A stretch of 43,061 bases of DNA, from the NCBI GenBank assembly GCA_030433005.1, contig JAUILQ010000046.1:1-43061 (forward strand). The letters run 5' to 3'. The notes beneath the pieces were generated by a model that made no database searches, was not told the origin of the DNA, and saw only the letters and a list, made by a program, of their open reading frames with translations. This DNA is from Alphaproteobacteria bacterium. Its GTDB lineage: Bacteria > Pseudomonadota > Alphaproteobacteria > Kiloniellales > DSM-21159. The stretch's first letter is position 1, and each line of letters begins with the position of its first letter. Of the stretch, positions 32,993 to 41,808 are shown one piece after another. Made by a program: the position numbers and the translations under genes.

Positions 32993-33109
32993 CGCCTGTC
33001 ACTCCGTCGTGATGCCGGTTGAGGCGCATGTGAATTCCACCGATCGGCGGCGGATGCTTACGTCTGGGGCGTCTGGTTCCACCACCCCTACCGATTGGAG
33101 AACAGGATC

Positions 33110-33400
33110 ATGCGCAAGTTTTCGATGACCGCCCTCGGCGTCTCCGCCGCCCTGGCCACCGCCGTCGCCGGCGCGTCGCTCGTCCCGCAGGCCGCCCAGG
33201 CCGAGACGGTGAAGTGCTACGGCATCGCCAAGGCCGGCGAGAACGACTGCGGCAACAAGGCCGCCGGGCACTCCTGCGCCGGCCACTCCGAGGTCGACTA
33301 CTCCGGCATGGACTTCAAGGCCGTCGAGAAGGAGCAGTGCATGGAGATGGGCGGCAAGACCGAGCCCTTCGAGGGCATCAACCAGAACGTCAAGAGCTGA
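33110..33400 (+). CDS. bufA1: Bufferin precursor peptide, DUF2282/BufA1 type
   Basis: A 96-residue RiPP precursor. A Sec signal peptide ([21 protein letters not shown] to about AQA at residue 31) is followed by a short core with four cysteines, C36 (VKCYGIA), C47 (NDCGNK), C56 (HSCAG) and C77 (EQCMEMGG), the pattern of DUF2282 proteins. In bufferins the MNIO enzyme BufB converts cysteines to 5-thiooxazoles, and the exported peptide binds copper in the periplasm. K-C-Y-G-x-A and AGHSCAGHS are family hallmarks. I chose ATG 33110 because it gives a clean signal peptide; GGAG stands 12 bases before it. The gene is first in a four-gene operon. Metal specificity in this organism is unproven. Confidence 0.92.
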   Translation: MRKFSMTALGVSAALATAVAGASLVPQAAQAETVKCYGIAKAGENDCGNKAAGHSCAGHSEVDYSGMDFKAVEKEQCMEMGGKTEPFEGINQNVKS

Positions 33401-33444
33401 GCGCTTCTGCGGCAGCGTCCGCAGCGAAGCAGGAGACGGGCGCG

Positions 33445-34380
33445 ATGACTGCGCAGGACCCCGTCGCCGCCGAGACCCGCCCGGGCAGGATCGCCGCCCG
33501 GGCGGGCATCGGCCTCCGGCACCGCCACGTCCCGGCCTTCCTTGACGGCGCCCTGCCGGACGGCTGCGCCGCGCCGGCCTGGCTCGAGGTGCACAGCGAG
33601 AACTACCTGGTCTCCGGCGGACCGCGCCTGGCGCAGCTCGAGCGAATCCGCCGCGACTACCCCCTGTCGTGTCACGGCGTCGGCCTGTCGCTCGGCTCGG
33701 CCGAGGGACTCGATCCGGACCATCTGGCCGCCCTGCGGGGCCTCTACGACCGCGTCGAGCCGGCGCTGGTCTCCGACCACCTCTCCTGGTCCGTCGCCGG
33801 CGGCACCTACGCCAGCGACCTGCTGCCGCTGCCGATGACCGAGGCGGCGCTCGACGTCGTCGTGCGCAACGTCGCGCGGGCCCAGGAGGCGCTAGGGCGG
33901 CGCCTGGCGGTCGAGAACCCCTCCTGCTACCTGGCCTTCGCCGACTCGACGATCCCCGAGGCGGAGTTCCTGGCCGAGCTGGTCCGGCGGACCGGCTGCG
34001 CGCTGCTGGTCGACGTCAACAACCTCTTCGTCTGCCGGCACAACCTGGGCCTCGACCCCGAGGACTGGCTCGCCCGGATCCCGGGCGAGGCGGTCGCCGA
34101 GCTCCATCTCGCCGGCCACGCCCGGCTCGAGGTCGAGGGCGAGACGCTGCTGATCGACGACCACGGCGCGCGCGTCGCCGAGCCGGTCTGGCGCCTCTAC
34201 GAGACGGCGCTCGAGCGCTTCGGCCCGCGGCCGACGCTGATCGAATGGGACACGGCCCTGCCGCCGCTCGATGTGCTGCTCGGCGAGGCGGAACGCGCCG
34301 ATGCCGTGCTGGCGCGCGCCGCCGCAGCCACCGCCGAGACCTCCCGGCACCGCCTGCGGGAGCCCGCCCATGCCGGGTGA
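33445..34380 (+). CDS. bufB: Multinuclear non-heme iron oxidative enzyme BufB (MNIO, DUF692)
   Basis: A 311-residue TIM-barrel enzyme of the DUF692/MNIO family that modifies cysteines of the BufA peptide. Iron-binding candidates are H50 and E52-N53 (EVHSENYL), H77 ([10 protein letters not shown]), D111-H112 (VSDHLSW), E157 (VENPSCYL), D190-N192-N193 ([10 protein letters not shown]), H221 and H225 (ELHLAGH), D239 (LIDDH) and E267 (LIEWDT). All expected family motifs are intact, so the enzyme should be active. It starts 45 bases after bufA1 with AGGAGA as ribosome site and overlaps bufC by 11 bases. Known relatives make thiooxazoles or oxazolone-thioamides. Confidence 0.95.
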   Translation: MTAQDPVAAETRPGRIAARAGIGLRHRHVPAFLDGALPDGCAAPAWLEVHSENYLVSGGPRLAQLERIRRDYPLSCHGVGLSLGSAEGLDPDHLAALRGLYDRVEPALVSDHLSWSVAGGTYASDLLPLPMTEAALDVVVRNVARAQEALGRRLAVENPSCYLAFADSTIPEAEFLAELVRRTGCALLVDVNNLFVCRHNLGLDPEDWLARIPGEAVAELHLAGHARLEVEGETLLIDDHGARVAEPVWRLYETALERFGPRPTLIEWDTALPPLDVLLGEAERADAVLARAAAATAETSRHRLREPAHAG

Positions 34381-35218
34381 CGGCCGCCCTGACCCGCGTC
34401 GCGACGACCTGGCGGCCCTGCAGCGGCGCATGGTCGGCGCGGTGCACGGCGACGCGGAGGCCTTCCGGGCGGTCGCCGCCGGTCTCTGCGACTCGCGCCT
34501 GCCGGCGGACAAGCGGCTGTTCCTGCACCTCAACACCGTGACCCATGCGCTGACGGGCGTGCTGCGCGAGGCCTATCCGGCGACCGCCAGGCAGCTCGGC
34601 GCCGAACGCTTCGAGGCGCAGGCCAAGGCGTTCCTGCGGGCCGAGCCGCCGAGCGCCGCCGTGCTGTCGCGCTACGGCGCCGGCTTCGAGCGCTTCCTGG
34701 CGGCGGCAAGCCGCCTGCCCGAGGGCACCGCGGCGCTCGCCCGCCTCGACTGGGCCGCCCACGAGGCCTACTTCGCCGCCGACGCCGCAGTCCTGGCCGC
34801 GGCCGAGCTGGCGGCCCTGCCAGAGGCGGCGCACGCCGGCCTGCGCCTGCCGCTGGTGCCCTCGGCGCGGCTGCTGCCGCTGCCGGCGCCGGCCGCCTGG
34901 GCGCGATGGTCGGCGCTGAGCGGCGAGGCGGTCGTCGTGCTCCCCGGCGCCGGGCCGGAGGGCCGCGGCGCCGCGGGCGCGGCGGTCTGGCGCCGTCCCG
35001 ATCTGCGGGTCGCGACCCTGCCGCTGTCGGGCGCCGAGCTGCTGTGCCTCGCCGCGCTCGAGGCCGGCGAGCCGCTGCTCGCGGCCGCCGAGGCGGCCGC
35101 GCCGGCGGCCGAGCCGCTCGACCTCGCGGCGCTGCTGACCGCCGGACTGGCCGGCGGCCTGTTCCGGGCCAGCGAGGTCCCTTGCCGACTCGACGGGCAG
35201 AGAGGAAACCCGCCATGA
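34370..35218 (+). CDS. bufC: Bufferin partner protein BufC (DUF2063 family)
   Basis: A 282-residue protein of the DUF2063 family (PF09836), named 'putative DNA-binding domain' but acting as the partner of the MNIO enzyme that recruits the precursor peptide. The N-terminal helical domain (residues about 12-105) has [39 protein letters not shown] and [11 protein letters not shown]. The C-terminal part is Ala/Leu-rich, with [13 protein letters not shown] and [17 protein letters not shown] strands and helices, matching the RRE-like C-domain position. ATG 34370 lies inside the end of bufB. It also overlaps doxX by 4 bases. Stronger divergence than BufB is usual in this family. Confidence 0.9.
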   Translation: MPGDGRPDPRRDDLAALQRRMVGAVHGDAEAFRAVAAGLCDSRLPADKRLFLHLNTVTHALTGVLREAYPATARQLGAERFEAQAKAFLRAEPPSAAVLSRYGAGFERFLAAASRLPEGTAALARLDWAAHEAYFAADAAVLAAAELAALPEAAHAGLRLPLVPSARLLPLPAPAAWARWSALSGEAVVVLPGAGPEGRGAAGAAVWRRPDLRVATLPLSGAELLCLAALEAGEPLLAAAEAAAPAAEPLDLAALLTAGLAGGLFRASEVPCRLDGQRGNPP

Positions 35219-35715
35219 CCGGCTTCGCGCGCAGCGCAGGACGGCTGCTCGACCCGGGACCGGTGGCGCGCTGGCCCTTGCCGGCGGGCCTCGCCGGCGG
35301 GCTGGCGCTGCTGGCCGCACGGCTGTGGCTCGGCTGGGCCTTCTTCTCGGCCGGGCTGACGCGGGTCTCGAACTGGGGCGGCCAGTCCTTCCTGTTCGAG
35401 ATGGTCCATCCGGTGCCCTTCCTGCCGCCCGAGGTCGCCGCGCCGGTGACCACGGCCGCCGAGCTGCTGCTGCCGGTCGCTCTGGCGCTCGGCCTGCTGG
35501 CCCGCCCGGCGGCGCTCGGCCTGGCGGTGATGGCGGCGACCATCTTCTTCGTCGTCGGCCAGACCCCGGAAGGGCTGGAGAACGGCATCGCGCTCGCCGA
35601 GGAGCAGTTCCCCTGGATGGCGGTCGGCCTGCTGCTTGCCGCGGTCGGCCCGGGGCCGCTGTCGCTCGACGCGCTGGCGAAGCGCCGGCTCGAGGGGCGG
35701 CCGCTGTCCGGCTGA
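35215..35715 (+). CDS. DoxX family membrane protein of the bufferin operon
   Basis: A 166-residue membrane protein of the DoxX family (PF07681) with four hydrophobic segments (LAGGLALLAARLWLGWAFFSAGLTR, TTAAELLLPVALALGLLAR, AALGLAVMAATIFFVVG, FPWMAVGLLLAAVG). The WLGWAFFSAGLTRVSNW segment and the E of TAAELLLP are typical. DoxX proteins commonly follow bufA-bufB-bufC and may reduce or relay electrons for the modified peptide or for metal handling; the precise role is unknown. The start overlaps bufC (ATGA) and has AGAGGAAA before it. It is the last gene of the operon. Confidence 0.92.
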   Translation: MTGFARSAGRLLDPGPVARWPLPAGLAGGLALLAARLWLGWAFFSAGLTRVSNWGGQSFLFEMVHPVPFLPPEVAAPVTTAAELLLPVALALGLLARPAALGLAVMAATIFFVVGQTPEGLENGIALAEEQFPWMAVGLLLAAVGPGPLSLDALAKRRLEGRPLSG

Positions 35716-35810
35716 GCGGCGGCGGACCGGCCAGCGGGCGCGATTGACCTGCCGCCGTGCCCGGCGCAGCATGGCCCCCGCGTGATGGCAGACGACGCGA
35801 GGGCTTCGGC

Positions 35811-36857
35811 ATGGCGGAACAGGCTTTGGCGGGTGAGCTTTCCGAGGAGCTGCGCGGGCGGCGCATCGACTTCGACGAGGTGCCGCTGGTCGACCTCGCC
35901 GCGCTGATCGACGGCAGCGACCCCGCCGGCGTCGCGGCGAAGGTCGCCGAGGCCTGCGAGCGGGTCGGCTTCCTCTACGTCACCGGCCACGGCGTCGCGC
36001 CGGAGCTGATCGAGGCGGCCTTCGCCCAGACCCGGGCGCTGTTCGACCTGCCGCTGCCGGCCAAGGAGGCCTGGCACATCCGCACCTCCTCGGCGCACCG
36101 CGGCTACATCCCGCTCTACGAGGAGAACACCGACCCCGGCGACACGGCCGACCGCAAGGAGGCCTTCGACCTCGGCCGCGACCTCGGCCCGGACGATCCC
36201 GACGTGCGCGCCGGCAAGCCGCTGCACGGCCCCAACACCTGGCCGGACCCGGCGCTGCTGCCGGCCTTCCGGCCGACCGTCGAGGCCTACGAGGCCGAGA
36301 TGCAGCGGCTCGCGCGGGTGCTGCTGCGCGCCTTCGCGCTGGGCCTGGCGCTGCCCGAGGACTGGTTCGAGGACAAGGTCGATCGGCCGCTGTCGAACCT
36401 GCGGCTGCTGCACTACCCGCCGCAGTCGGGCCGGATCGAGCGGCGCGAGATGGGCTGCGGCGCGCACACCGACTACGGCTGCCTGACGATCCTGGCCCAG
36501 GACGAGGTCGGCGGCCTGCAGCTGCTCAACTCGGCCGGCGAGTGGGTCGACGCGCCGCCGCTGCCCGGCAGCTTCGTGGTCAACATCGGCGACCAGATGG
36601 CGCGCTGGACCAACGACCGCTTCAAGGCGACCTTCCACCGCGTCGTCAACCTCTCGGGCCGCGAGCGCTACTCGCTGCCGTTCTTCTTCGACCCGAACTA
36701 CGACACCCGGGTCGAGACGCTGCCGTCCTGCCTGGCGCCCGGCGAGGCGCCGCGCCACGAGCCGGTGCTCGCCGGCGAGTGGCTGGCGCACCGCCTCAAC
36801 GCCAGCTTCGGCTACCGGCAGCAGGGCTCGCACGGCGCGTCTGCCGGCGGCGCCTGA
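35811..36857 (+). CDS. 2-oxoglutarate/Fe(II)-dependent oxygenase, isopenicillin N synthase-like
   Basis: A 348-residue cytosolic non-heme iron dioxygenase of the IPNS/2OG-Fe(II) superfamily. The N-terminal DIOX_N domain has VPLVDLAALIDG and VGFLYVTGHGVAPELIE. The jelly-roll holds the facial triad H219-x-D221 (GAHTDYGCLTIL) and H276 (TFHRVVN), with R286-x-S288 (RYSLPFFF) for the 2-oxoglutarate carboxylate. RLLHYPPQ is the usual iron-side strand. The ATG at 35811 is preceded by a weak purine stretch. It is followed 7 bases later by an amidase gene. The substrate is not predictable; hydroxylation or demethylation of a small molecule is likely. Confidence 0.9.
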   Translation: MAEQALAGELSEELRGRRIDFDEVPLVDLAALIDGSDPAGVAAKVAEACERVGFLYVTGHGVAPELIEAAFAQTRALFDLPLPAKEAWHIRTSSAHRGYIPLYEENTDPGDTADRKEAFDLGRDLGPDDPDVRAGKPLHGPNTWPDPALLPAFRPTVEAYEAEMQRLARVLLRAFALGLALPEDWFEDKVDRPLSNLRLLHYPPQSGRIERREMGCGAHTDYGCLTILAQDEVGGLQLLNSAGEWVDAPPLPGSFVVNIGDQMARWTNDRFKATFHRVVNLSGRERYSLPFFFDPNYDTRVETLPSCLAPGEAPRHEPVLAGEWLAHRLNASFGYRQQGSHGASAGGA

Positions 36858-36864
36858 GCGCGCC

Positions 36865-38328
36865 ATGGCCGCGGCCGAACTGCGCTACCTGACGGCGACG
36901 GAAGCCCGCGCCCGCTTCCTGGCCGGCCGCCTGTCGCCGGTCGAGCTGCTGGCCGCGCAGCGCGCCGCCGCCGAACGGCTGGCCGGCCCGCTCAACTGCT
37001 TCACCCAGAGCTACTGGGACGAGGCCGAAGGCCGGGCGCGCACCGCCGAGGCCCGCTTCGCGGCGCACCGCAAGAGCGGCGGGCCGCGCCCGAAGCCCCT
37101 CGAAGGCATCGCCTTCGCGGTCAAGGAGAGCCACGGCGTCGTCGGCCAGCCGCTGACCGACGGCTCGCTGCTCTACCAGGACCGGATCGCGGAGACGACC
37201 GACGTCTCGGTCGCCCGCCTGTTCAAGGCCGGCGCCAACCTCGTGGCCCGCACCACGGCGCCGGAGTTCCAGTCGGCCACCGTCACCCACAGCCGCGCCA
37301 ACGGCGTGACCCGCAACCCCTGGGAGCGCTCGGTCTCGCCCGGCGGCTCCGGCGGCGGCGCCGGCGCGGCCCTGGCCGCCGGCCTGGCGACCCTGGCCGA
37401 CGGCGCCGACTACGGCGGCTCGATCCGCGTGCCGGCCGCGCTCTGCGGCCTCGTCGGCTTCCGGCCGCCGGCTTTTCGGGTGCCCGAGGGCGGCGCCTGG
37501 TCGGTCAACCGCATGTCGGCGCGCGGACCGCTGGCACGCTCGGTCGCCGACTGCCTGACGCTCTACCACCTGATGGCTGGCCCGCACCTCGCCGACCCGA
37601 TGGTCGCCCGCCGGCCGGCGCTGCCGCGGCGGCTGCCTTCGGTGCGCGGCTGGCGGGTCGCCTACAGCCGCGACTTCGGCGGCCTGTTCGACGTCGAGCC
37701 CGAGGTCGCGGCGACCGTCGAGAACGTGCTGCGCGGCTTCGGCGAGGCCGGCTGCCTGGTCGAGGCGGCGGGGCTGGCGATCGAGCGCGAGCCCTTCTTC
37801 GCCGCCGCACTCAACGCCTACCGGCTGCACTTCGAGGGCACGCTGGAGAGCTTCGGCGAGGCCGAGCGGGCGCAGCTGACCGACTACGTGCTGCGCAGCG
37901 ACGCCTACTTCGACCGGGTGCCGCGGATGCCGATCGCCCGGGTCTGGGAGATCGCCAAGGCCGGCTACGACCGCCTGGCCGCGCTGTTCGCCGACGGCGT
38001 GCGCGCCCTGGTCACGCCGACCCTGGCGACCACCGCCATACCGGCCGACCTCGATCCGGTCGACGGCCGCGTCGCCGTCGCCGGCCGGCCCGTCGACCCG
38101 GTGCTCGGCTGGGCGCTCTGCTACCCCGTCAACCTCTGGGGCACGCTGCCGGCGATCACTCTGCCCTGCGGGCTGGCGCAGAACGGCGTGCCGCTCGGAC
38201 TGCAGATCGTCGGACGGCCGTACGACGAGGCCTCGGTCTTCGCGCTGGCCGCCGCTTTCGAGGCGGCGCGGCCGTTCCGCGACCGGCCCTGGCTGGAGGC
38301 CTTCGAGCCGGAAAGGCAGGAGGCATAG
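36865..38328 (+). CDS. Amidase signature family hydrolase
   Basis: A 487-residue cytosolic amidase (PF01425). The Ser-cisSer-Lys triad is K87 (IAFAVKES), S162 (SPGGSGGGAG) and S186 (ADYGGSIRVPAA). The serine normally next to S162 is Gly here (PGGS-G in place of PGGSS), a modest departure that leaves the triad intact. The C-terminal half has LVTPTLATTAIP and LPAITLPCGLAQNGVPLGLQIVG, standard family blocks. It hydrolyses an amide or carbamate-like bond to release ammonia or an amine; the substrate is unknown. It lies in an operon-like row with the oxygenase and ferredoxin reductase genes (gaps of 7 and 4 bases), so it may act with the oxygenase. Confidence 0.92.
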   Translation: MAAAELRYLTATEARARFLAGRLSPVELLAAQRAAAERLAGPLNCFTQSYWDEAEGRARTAEARFAAHRKSGGPRPKPLEGIAFAVKESHGVVGQPLTDGSLLYQDRIAETTDVSVARLFKAGANLVARTTAPEFQSATVTHSRANGVTRNPWERSVSPGGSGGGAGAALAAGLATLADGADYGGSIRVPAALCGLVGFRPPAFRVPEGGAWSVNRMSARGPLARSVADCLTLYHLMAGPHLADPMVARRPALPRRLPSVRGWRVAYSRDFGGLFDVEPEVAATVENVLRGFGEAGCLVEAAGLAIEREPFFAAALNAYRLHFEGTLESFGEAERAQLTDYVLRSDAYFDRVPRMPIARVWEIAKAGYDRLAALFADGVRALVTPTLATTAIPADLDPVDGRVAVAGRPVDPVLGWALCYPVNLWGTLPAITLPCGLAQNGVPLGLQIVGRPYDEASVFALAAAFEAARPFRDRPWLEAFEPERQEA

Positions 38329-38332
38329 GGCC

Positions 38333-39697
38333 ATGGCGCGCTCCGGCCGGCCGAAGCCGCTCAGCGTCGCGATCGTCGGGTCGGGGCCGAGCGGCTTCTA
38401 CGCGGCCGAGGCCCTGCTGCGCGACGGCGGCGTCGCGATCGACCTGATCGAGCGGCTGCCCTCGCCCTTCGGACTGGTGCGCGGCGGCGTCGCGCCCGAC
38501 CACCAGAGCACCAAGCAGGTGGTGCGCGCCTTCGAGCGCACCGCCGAGCATCGCGCGGTCGCCTACTTCGGCCACGTCGAGCTCGGCCGCGACCTGACGA
38601 TCGACGAACTGCGCGGGCTCTATGACGCCGTCGTCCTGGCGGTCGGCGCCCCGGCCGACCGGCCGCTCGGCATCGACGGCGAGGCGCTGCCCGGCGTCGT
38701 CGGCTCGGCGGCCTTCGTCGGCTGGTACAACGGCCATCCGGACTTCGCCGCCCTGTCGCCGCCGCTCGACGGCCGCCGCGCGGTGGTCATCGGCAACGGC
38801 AATGTCGCGCTCGACGTCGCGCGGGTGCTGGTCAAGTCGCCGGCCGAGATGGCGGTCTCCGACATCGCCGAGGACGCCTCGGCGGCGATCGCCGCCTCGC
38901 CGCTCGAGGAGGTGGTGCTGCTCGGCCGGCGCGGGCCGCTGGAGGCGCGCTTCAGCCAGAAGGAGCTGCGCGAGATGGGCGGCCTGGAGGCGGCCGAGGT
39001 CGCGCTCGACCCCGGGCAGCTGCCGGCCGCGGTGCCCGAGGAGCTGCCCGAGCGGGCGCGGCGGCTCGCCGAGCGTAACCTGGCGGTCCTGCGCGGCTTC
39101 CGCGCTGTGGGCGGCGGGACCGGCAAGCGACGGCGCGTGCGCTTCGAGTTCTTCGCGCGGCCGCTCGCGGTGCTCGGGCGAACGCGCGTCGAGGCGCTGC
39201 GCTGGGAGCGCACGGCCCTGGTCGACGGCCGGCTGCGCGGCACCGGCGAGACCGGCGAGCTGAGCTGCGGGCTGGTGGTGCCGGCGATCGGCTACCGCTC
39301 GCGGCGGATTCCCGGCGTGCCCTTCGACGCCGCGCACGGCCGCCTGCGCAACCGCGAGGGCCGCATCGGCCCCGGGCTCTACTGCGTCGGCTGGTGCCGG
39401 CGCGGCCCGAGCGGCGTGATCGGCTCCAGCAAGCAGGACGGCGACCAGGCCGCGGCGGCGATCCGCCGCGAGTGCGAGGCGGGGCCGGAGGCTTCTCAGA
39501 ACGGCAAGGCGGGGCGCCGCGGGCTGCGCCGGCTGCTCGCCCGGCGCGCGGTGACCTGGGTCGACTACCCGGCCTGGCAGGCGATCGACGCCGCCGAGCG
39601 GGCCGCCGCCCCGGCCGGCGCGCCGCGCCGCAAGTTCGTCACGGTCGAGGACATGCTGGCGCTGCTCGAGCGGCCGTCCGGCGGGGGTGGCGCTTGA
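38333..39697 (+). CDS. FprA/adrenodoxin reductase-type ferredoxin-NADP reductase
   Basis: A 454-residue flavoprotein with an FAD Rossmann site IVGSGPSGFYAAEALL (G16, G18, G21) and the family stretch RLPSPFGLVRGGVAPDHQSTKQV. The NADP site VVIGNGNVALDVARVL lies near residue 150, and the C-terminal CVGWCRRGPSGVIGSSKQDG matches the end of FprA and adrenodoxin reductase. It moves electrons between NADPH and ferredoxin. The gene ends 243 bases before korA, so the pair may form a ferredoxin loop with the 2-oxoglutarate oxidoreductase. It follows the amidase gene by 4 bases, which suggests cotranscription. Confidence 0.93.
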   Translation: MARSGRPKPLSVAIVGSGPSGFYAAEALLRDGGVAIDLIERLPSPFGLVRGGVAPDHQSTKQVVRAFERTAEHRAVAYFGHVELGRDLTIDELRGLYDAVVLAVGAPADRPLGIDGEALPGVVGSAAFVGWYNGHPDFAALSPPLDGRRAVVIGNGNVALDVARVLVKSPAEMAVSDIAEDASAAIAASPLEEVVLLGRRGPLEARFSQKELREMGGLEAAEVALDPGQLPAAVPEELPERARRLAERNLAVLRGFRAVGGGTGKRRRVRFEFFARPLAVLGRTRVEALRWERTALVDGRLRGTGETGELSCGLVVPAIGYRSRRIPGVPFDAAHGRLRNREGRIGPGLYCVGWCRRGPSGVIGSSKQDGDQAAAAIRRECEAGPEASQNGKAGRRGLRRLLARRAVTWVDYPAWQAIDAAERAAAPAGAPRRKFVTVEDMLALLERPSGGGGA

Positions 39698-39756
39698 TCT
39701 GGCGCAAGGCTGCGGCGCCCGCCCTGGCGCAGAGAAGGAGCCTCGCCGGCAGCGAA

Positions 39757-39788
39757 GCCCCCAGCCAGAAGAGGGCTGAACTGGGGGC
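39757..39788. terminator. Hairpin candidate between the reductase gene and korA
   Basis: GCCCCCAG (39757-39764) pairs perfectly with CTGGGGGC (39781-39788) across a 16-base loop. No T-tract follows on either strand, so it is at best a weak terminator or a structured leader for korA. The remaining part of the 243-base gap shows no gene and no clear promoter. Confidence 0.35.
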
Positions 39789-39940
39789 GGCGACGTGCTA
39801 GAGCGCTTGTCGCTGATGTCGGCGCCCCGCGTGCCGTGTCGTCCGAGTCGGGCCCTTCGATCGCCAGCCGGCGGGGCCGGACCGCCCGCGGCACGGCGGG
39901 GCCGGCCACCGTACCGGTTCGGAAACGAGAGGTAGCGGGA

Positions 39941-41800
39941 ATGGAAGGTGCGAGCGTTCTGACGCCGCCGCGACAGGAGCTGGAGTCGGCCGTCGTGCGC
40001 TTCGCCGGCGATTCCGGCGACGGGATGCAGCTGACCGGCAGCCAGTTCACCCTGGCCACGGCGCTCGCCGGCAACGACCTGGCGACCTTCCCCGACTTTC
40101 CGGCCGAGATCCGCGCGCCGGTCGGCACGACCTACGGCGTCTCGGCCTTCCAGATCAACTTCGGCGGCCGCACGATCCGCACCGCCGGCGACGCGCTCGA
40201 CGTGCTGGTCGCGATGAACCCGGCGGCGCTCAAGGTCAACCGCGCCGACGTCAAGCCGGGGGCGCTGGTCATCGTCGACAGCGGCGCCTTCACGGCCAAG
40301 AACTTCGCCAAGGCGCACTACCAGGCCAATCCCCTGGAGGACGGCTCGCTCGACGCCTACCGGGTCATGGAGGTCGACATGTCGGCCGCCACCGAGAAGG
40401 CGGTCGAGGGTCACGGCCTGTCGAAGAAGGAGGCCCTGCGCTGCAAGAACATGTGGGCGCTGGGTCTGGTCTACTGGATGTTCGGGCGCGATCGTCAGCC
40501 GACCGTCGACTGGCTGGAGTCGAAGTTCGCGGCCAAGCCGGAGATCGCCAACGCCAACATCGCCGCGCTCAATGCCGGCCATGCCTACGGTGAGACGGCG
40601 GAGCTGCCGACCGGCGTGCGCACCTACTCGGTGCCGGCGGCCAAGCTGCCGGCCGGCCTCTACCGCAACGTCACCGGCACCGAGGCGCTGGCCTGGGGGC
40701 TGGTCGCCGGCTGCAAGCTGGCGCGCCTGCCGATGACCTTCTGCAGCTATCCGATCACGCCGGCCTCGCAGCTGCTGCACAGCCTCGCCGGGCTCAAGAG
40801 CTTCAATGTCACGACCTTCCAGGCCGAGGACGAGATCGCCGCGGCCTGCGCGGCGATCGGCGCCTCCTACGCCGGCTCGCTGGGCGTCACCTCCTCGTCG
40901 GGCCCGGGCATCGCGCTGAAGACCGAGGCGCTGGGCCTGGCGATCTCGGTCGAGCTGCCGCTGGTCGTGGTCAACTCCCAGCGCGGCGGACCCTCGACCG
41001 GGCTGCCGACCAAGACCGAGCAGTCCGACCTGTTCCAGGCGGTCTGGGGCCGCAACGGCGACGCGCCGCTGGCGGTCCTGGCCGCGCGCTCGCCGCAGGA
41101 CTGCTTCGAGGTGGCGATCGAGGCGGTGCGCCTGGCGACGCGCTACATGACGCCGGTCATGCTGCTGACCGACGGCTACCTCGCCAACGCCTCTGAGCCC
41201 TGGCGGATTCCGAGCCTGTCGGACTACGAGGCTTTTCCGGTGAGCTTCCATGAAGAGCCGGAAGGCTTCCAGCCCTTCGCGCGCGACGCGGAGACGCTCG
41301 CCCGGGTCTGGGCGAAACCGGGCACGCCCGGCCTGATGCACCGCATCGGCGGCATCGAGAAGGACTACGACAGCGGCAACATCTCCTACGACCCGGCGAA
41401 CCACCAGCGCATGACCGACGTGCGCGCCGACAAGATCGCCGGCATCGCGCGGGACATTCCCGAGCAGGGCATCGAGCAGGGCGAGGCCGGCGGCCGCCTG
41501 GCGGTGGTCGGCTGGGGCTCGACCTACGGGCCGATCAGCCGCGCCGTCGCCAACCTGCGCGCCGAGGGCGCCGACGTCAGCCACGTGCACCTGCGCCACA
41601 TCTGGCCGCTGCCGGCCAACCTGGAGGCCCTGCTCGGCGGCTTCGACAAGCTGCTGGTGCCGGAGATGAACCACGGCCAGCTGGTCAAGCTGCTGCGCGC
41701 CGAGACCCTGCTGCCCTGCGCGGGGCTGTCCAAGGTCTCGGGCAAGCCGTTCAAGATCGCCGAGCTGGAAACCGCGATCCGCGCGACGCTGGAGGGCTGA
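39941..41800 (+). CDS. korA: 2-oxoglutarate:ferredoxin oxidoreductase subunit alpha (fused gamma-alpha)
   Basis: A 619-residue subunit. The N-terminal gamma domain (residues about 15-200) has VRFAGDSGDGMQLTGSQF and FPDFPAEIRAPVGTTYGVSAFQ. The alpha domain follows, with TGTEALAWGLVAGCKL, CSYPITPASQLLHSLA, FQAEDEIAAACAAIGASYAG and TSSSGPGIALKTEALGLA. With KorB it decarboxylates 2-oxoglutarate oxidatively to succinyl-CoA and reduces ferredoxin. This two-subunit, oxygen-tolerant form is typical of aerobic bacteria such as Mycobacterium. The ATG at 39941 is preceded by a purine-rich GAGAGGTAGCGGGA. The gene is followed 8 bases later by korB. Confidence 0.95.
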   Translation: MEGASVLTPPRQELESAVVRFAGDSGDGMQLTGSQFTLATALAGNDLATFPDFPAEIRAPVGTTYGVSAFQINFGGRTIRTAGDALDVLVAMNPAALKVNRADVKPGALVIVDSGAFTAKNFAKAHYQANPLEDGSLDAYRVMEVDMSAATEKAVEGHGLSKKEALRCKNMWALGLVYWMFGRDRQPTVDWLESKFAAKPEIANANIAALNAGHAYGETAELPTGVRTYSVPAAKLPAGLYRNVTGTEALAWGLVAGCKLARLPMTFCSYPITPASQLLHSLAGLKSFNVTTFQAEDEIAAACAAIGASYAGSLGVTSSSGPGIALKTEALGLAISVELPLVVVNSQRGGPSTGLPTKTEQSDLFQAVWGRNGDAPLAVLAARSPQDCFEVAIEAVRLATRYMTPVMLLTDGYLANASEPWRIPSLSDYEAFPVSFHEEPEGFQPFARDAETLARVWAKPGTPGLMHRIGGIEKDYDSGNISYDPANHQRMTDVRADKIAGIARDIPEQGIEQGEAGGRLAVVGWGSTYGPISRAVANLRAEGADVSHVHLRHIWPLPANLEALLGGFDKLLVPEMNHGQLVKLLRAETLLPCAGLSKVSGKPFKIAELETAIRATLEG

Positions 41801-41808
41801 CGCGAAAG

